The notes under the pieces: generated by a model | The model's database searches: none | Told to the model about the DNA's origin: nothing | What the model saw: only the letters and a program-made list of their open reading frames with translations | Position numbers and translations under genes: made by a program | Shown here: positions 61,551-64,000 of the stretch, in pieces | Numbering within the stretch: position 1 is the stretch's first letter | Layout of the letters: every line of letters starts with the position of its first letter | From: Zanthoxylum bungeanum | Lineage: Eukaryota; Streptophyta; Magnoliopsida; Sapindales; Rutaceae | DNA: 64,000 nucleotides | Assembly (NCBI GenBank): GCA_019454045.1 | Contig: SKCR01033453.1 | Span: 186,001 to 250,000, forward strand | Reading direction: 5' to 3'

Positions 61551-62079
61551 ATGTTCATTCTAGAGTGTTATGACCACTCTTGTAACTCCTAGAATTGTTC
61601 TTGAGTTCTTCATTTGTGGTGACTTTGGTTGGTGTAAGTATTAATATGATTAATGTTGAGAAAATTGGATTTAAAGCATGAAAAATGATATTTTTGATTA
61701 CCAAATCATATCTATAATTTCTGTGATGTTGGTGATGAAAATCATGTTGTATAAATGTATTGGATGTGTTTTGGGATTTGGAACAATTTCCGGAAATTAT
61801 TTCGGAGTTGAAATATGCGAAAACGGCGAAAAATAGCGTTACCGGGTGAGTTTTGGGCTTATCGGATGTCCGCTGTCCAAACAGTGAATTGGTCACTGTT
61901 TGGGCAGCCCATGAACTGCCCAAGCACTATTGGAGCTGACTTGGGCAGCCCCCATGTGTGTTGGTTGGTTGGTTAGGATAAAAACGTATTTTATGCCATT
62001 TTGTGGAAAAATATTTTCGTAAACGTTTCGCGATGTTTCCAACTTATTTATGTCGTTATTTGATATCGAATAAATATGT
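61551..62079 (+). mobile_element. B8: family B LTR fragment
   Basis: Matches the B3 5' LTR from about 44430 to 44930, including the CTGTCCAAACAGTGAATTGG phrase. It is not simply the missing end of the B3 3' LTR, because it also repeats about 230 bp already present at 51128-51355. Cut at 62080 by G4. Confidence 0.75.
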
Positions 62080-62718
62080 TGTAACATCTCCAATCCGGGA
62101 GATGCTACCGATATGGGATAGACATTACTAACCCCATAAGCCTCTGACTCTGATAACTGCCAATCAATATCTGATACTCTTTTCTCTAATTATATATATA
62201 TTATGTATGGGACCGTAGCCCAGACTCAACAACTTATCATGCAAACTCAACTACAAAAAAAAAGAACTGTATACATAAATCACAAGTCTTTACAACGACT
62301 ATCACACAACCAAAGACTATTACATGACTTCTGTTTGACTCTTACTAGACTCTTACTCTCTCTGACTTGGACCGGTGGACTCCATACCATAGTGACTGTA
62401 TCAGTATCCATCATCTCGAGCTCGTCCTCCGGGAATACCTGTAAAACAGACACTATGAGTGGGGGGTTAGACCGTTGTATGATCTAAGTGAGTGGACGAA
62501 AAACGAAAAATTGTTATAAAAATATTTAGCTCTAAAACCGAAAACTCATGAAATGGCTTTATAAGAAAACTACTTTCTGTCTTAAAACTCTGAGCTTCTT
62601 TCTAAAAATCTCTTATAAAACTGATATTTCTGGAAACTTTCTTTTCTAAAAGTTCTTTATGAAAACTATAACTGAAAACTGTTTCTGAAATCTGTCTCTG
62701 TCTGAAAAACTTGACGCA

Positions 62719-63011
62719 TGTGGGCGTTACGTATCGTCGTCCCCCATACACCTAATTAGAACCATAAGTGCAAATCCATGAGTTTGGGGCGTTACGTATC
62801 GCCGTCCCCCAAAGCATGCCACTACTGTCTCTGAAACTGGTGGTCTTGGGGCGTTACGTATCGTCGTCCCCCAAGCCACAAAACTAGAACTAGGGGAACA
62901 GATCTATGCTACCACCCAAGCTCTGAAACTAGGGTCTAGGGGCGTTACGTATCGCCATCCCCCTAGCCCTGCTCTAAGATCTGAGGGCGTTACGTATTGC
63001 CGTCCGCTCAG
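62719..63011 (-). repeat. Array of five hairpin repeats with core CGTTACGTATCGCCGTC (G4)
   Basis: Units with near-constant core and different pairing arms: 62719-62750 TGTGGG with CCCATACA (imperfect); 62783-62813 TTTGGGG/CCCCAAA; 62840-62879 GTGG-CTTGGGG/CCCCAAG-CCAC; 62931-62970 AGGG-CTAGGGG/CCCCTAG-CCCT; 62981-63011 CTGAG/CTCAG. Units correspond one to one, in reverse order, to those of G1. Confidence 0.82.
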
Positions 63012-63555
63012 TCCTCTATATGTGCACATGTCTCTATCTATCAATTCCAACTGTGTCAAGTTATATACTGGGGTGAGTTTTTCCTTCATGCCCCGAAAAA
63101 CATAAAACATGTTCTGAAAAAAAAACATTTCTTTCTCAAATTTAACTTGAATCATTTCTCAAATATGCTGAATTAAAACATAACTAATAATAAAATGGCT
63201 AACGCCTTAAAAGCGGAAAAAGTAAGTCTGAAATTCAAAACTTAACAAAATCAGTTTGAGAGAAGAGGTTCGCTCACAGTTTTGGAATCTAGCTGGCATT
63301 ACTCGATTGTTGAAGGAATTCTGGTTCCTGCGATAATCTAAAACTGACAATCTTGGTTAGAACTGGGCTGGGGAACATATTCCGAAGTAAACTAAATTTG
63401 TCCACTCAAGTACTTATATCATTTTAAAGCGTATTACTGTATATCATGATGTACTGTGTAATTACGGACTTATACGAGACCCATAGGGCGGCCTCTAACA
63501 TGCTGGGGTTGAATTGAAATGGTTTAAAATCAATGTGGCGGAGTTTCTTTCTTCT

Positions 63556-63730
63556 CATCGCGATGCAAAGGTCTTACGCATCGCGACGCATATCATCCAG
63601 AAGTATGTCTAATTTTCCCAGGTCACGTCGCGACTCAAAACTTCCTACGCGTCGCGACGCGAACCACACCGTGAAGCTTCCCATAAATTCCAGCACTCGT
63701 CGCGACGCGAGCTCTTCATACGTCGCGACG
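63556..63730. repeat. Cluster of six TCGCGA-centred palindromes in G4
   Basis: CATCGCGATG (63556-63565), GCATCGCGACGC (near 63578-63589), CGTCGCGAC (from 63626), the perfect 14-bp palindrome CGCGTCGCGACGCG (63648-63661), CTCGTCGCGACGCGAG (63696-63711) and CGTCGCGACG (63721-63730). They fall in three pairs with a period of about 70 bp. Confidence 0.85.
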
Positions 63731-64000
63731 CAGACCTGATTCCCAGGTTTCTGCATTTCTTTCCTCATGCGATTCTTACCCAAATACATCCCCAATGCAT
63801 AAGTAATCAATCCAATAAACTATCCATCACATTATATCAATTCTACACATTTTAAACTACCATTTTATCATCAAAACAACTCTTTAATCTCACAAATCTT
63901 ATCTTAAACTCATTACCTAAAACTTTCTAATTCTTGAACATCCTCCAATAAAACTCATTTCTTAGTTTACTAACCACTTCATCACAACTACTAGCATGCC

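Larger units (their letters stand above)
62080..64000 (-). mobile_element. G4: gypsy-family LTR, running off the window
   Basis: Starts TGTAACATCTCC then GGGAGATGCTACC, the reverse complement of the G3 LTR end, so it is minus-oriented. It contains the TCTGAAA-rich stretch, the hairpin array and a TCGCGA cluster. The right boundary lies beyond 64000, so solo versus full element is unknown. Confidence 0.75.

Noticed and set aside
61555..61923. 122-codon minus-strand frame
   Set aside because: Lies antisense within a B LTR fragment; the same frame appears shortened at 44596-44790 in B3. It is LTR sequence, not a gene.
61551..62079. B8 as the displaced end of the B3 3' LTR
   Set aside because: It repeats about 230 bp already present before the A1 insertion, so a simple continuation does not fit.

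Overview
The window is AT-rich plant nuclear DNA, probably from a dicot. It consists almost entirely of nested, mostly decayed LTR retrotransposons. I found no intact host gene, tRNA, rRNA, intron-bearing gene or CRISPR array. Evidence for a plant genome is the primer-binding sites for initiator tRNA-Met, Ty1/copia and Ty3/gypsy elements with 2-4 kb LTRs, 5-bp target-site duplications and a small hAT-like element. The species cannot be fixed from the sequence alone. Every open frame is short, and those examined lie in LTRs, leaders or decayed pol.

Three families recur; the names are mine. Family A is copia-like, with LTRs of about 2.0-2.1 kb bounded by TGTTGG...CCAACA. Copies are A2 (15654-25648, minus strand) and A1 (51356-59343, plus strand). 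Family B is copia-like, with LTRs of about 2.3-2.5 kb bounded by TGTTAGG...CCCCAACA. It has at least eight copies or pieces: B4 solo LTR 1339-8258, B1 8365-34061, B5/B6 34062-35470, B2 solo LTR 39981-42325, B3 42631-51355, B7 59344-61535 and B8 61551-62079. Family G is gypsy-like, with LTRs bounded by TGTAAC...GTTACA. Copies are G0 (1-8364), G1 solo LTR (1598-5955), G2 (10858-31946), G3 (35780 to about 42630) and G4 (62080 to the window end).

Layout. From 1 to 34061 the elements form one stack. B1 is interrupted in its leader by G0, which holds the B4 solo LTR, which holds the G1 solo LTR. The 5' LTR of B1 is interrupted by G2, which holds an unclassified GC-richer repeat T1, which holds A2. 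A hAT-like element sits in the other half of that same B1 LTR. Matching 5-bp flanks support A2 (GATTT), G1 (CATGG), B4 (ATTTC) and B2 (GTAGC); G2 has CTATT/CTAAT. From 34062 to 51355 lie B pieces, the G3 5' LTR and leader, the B2 solo LTR and the B3 element. A1 sits in the 3' LTR of B3, and its own 3' LTR is cut off at 59343. The rest is B fragments and the start of a G4 LTR.

The most unusual signals are structural. Family A LTRs carry a run of about nine back-to-back hairpins with different stems but nearly constant 3-nt loops (TGG/TAG). Some G LTRs carry four to five hairpins with an almost invariant core and different, still complementary, outer arms. G4 also has a cluster of TCGCGA-centred palindromes. 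The two independent family A insertions share the same pol stop codons, and A2 has nearly identical LTRs, so this looks like a lineage that kept moving after losing its own pol. All numbers and similarities here come from reading by eye, not from computed alignments.
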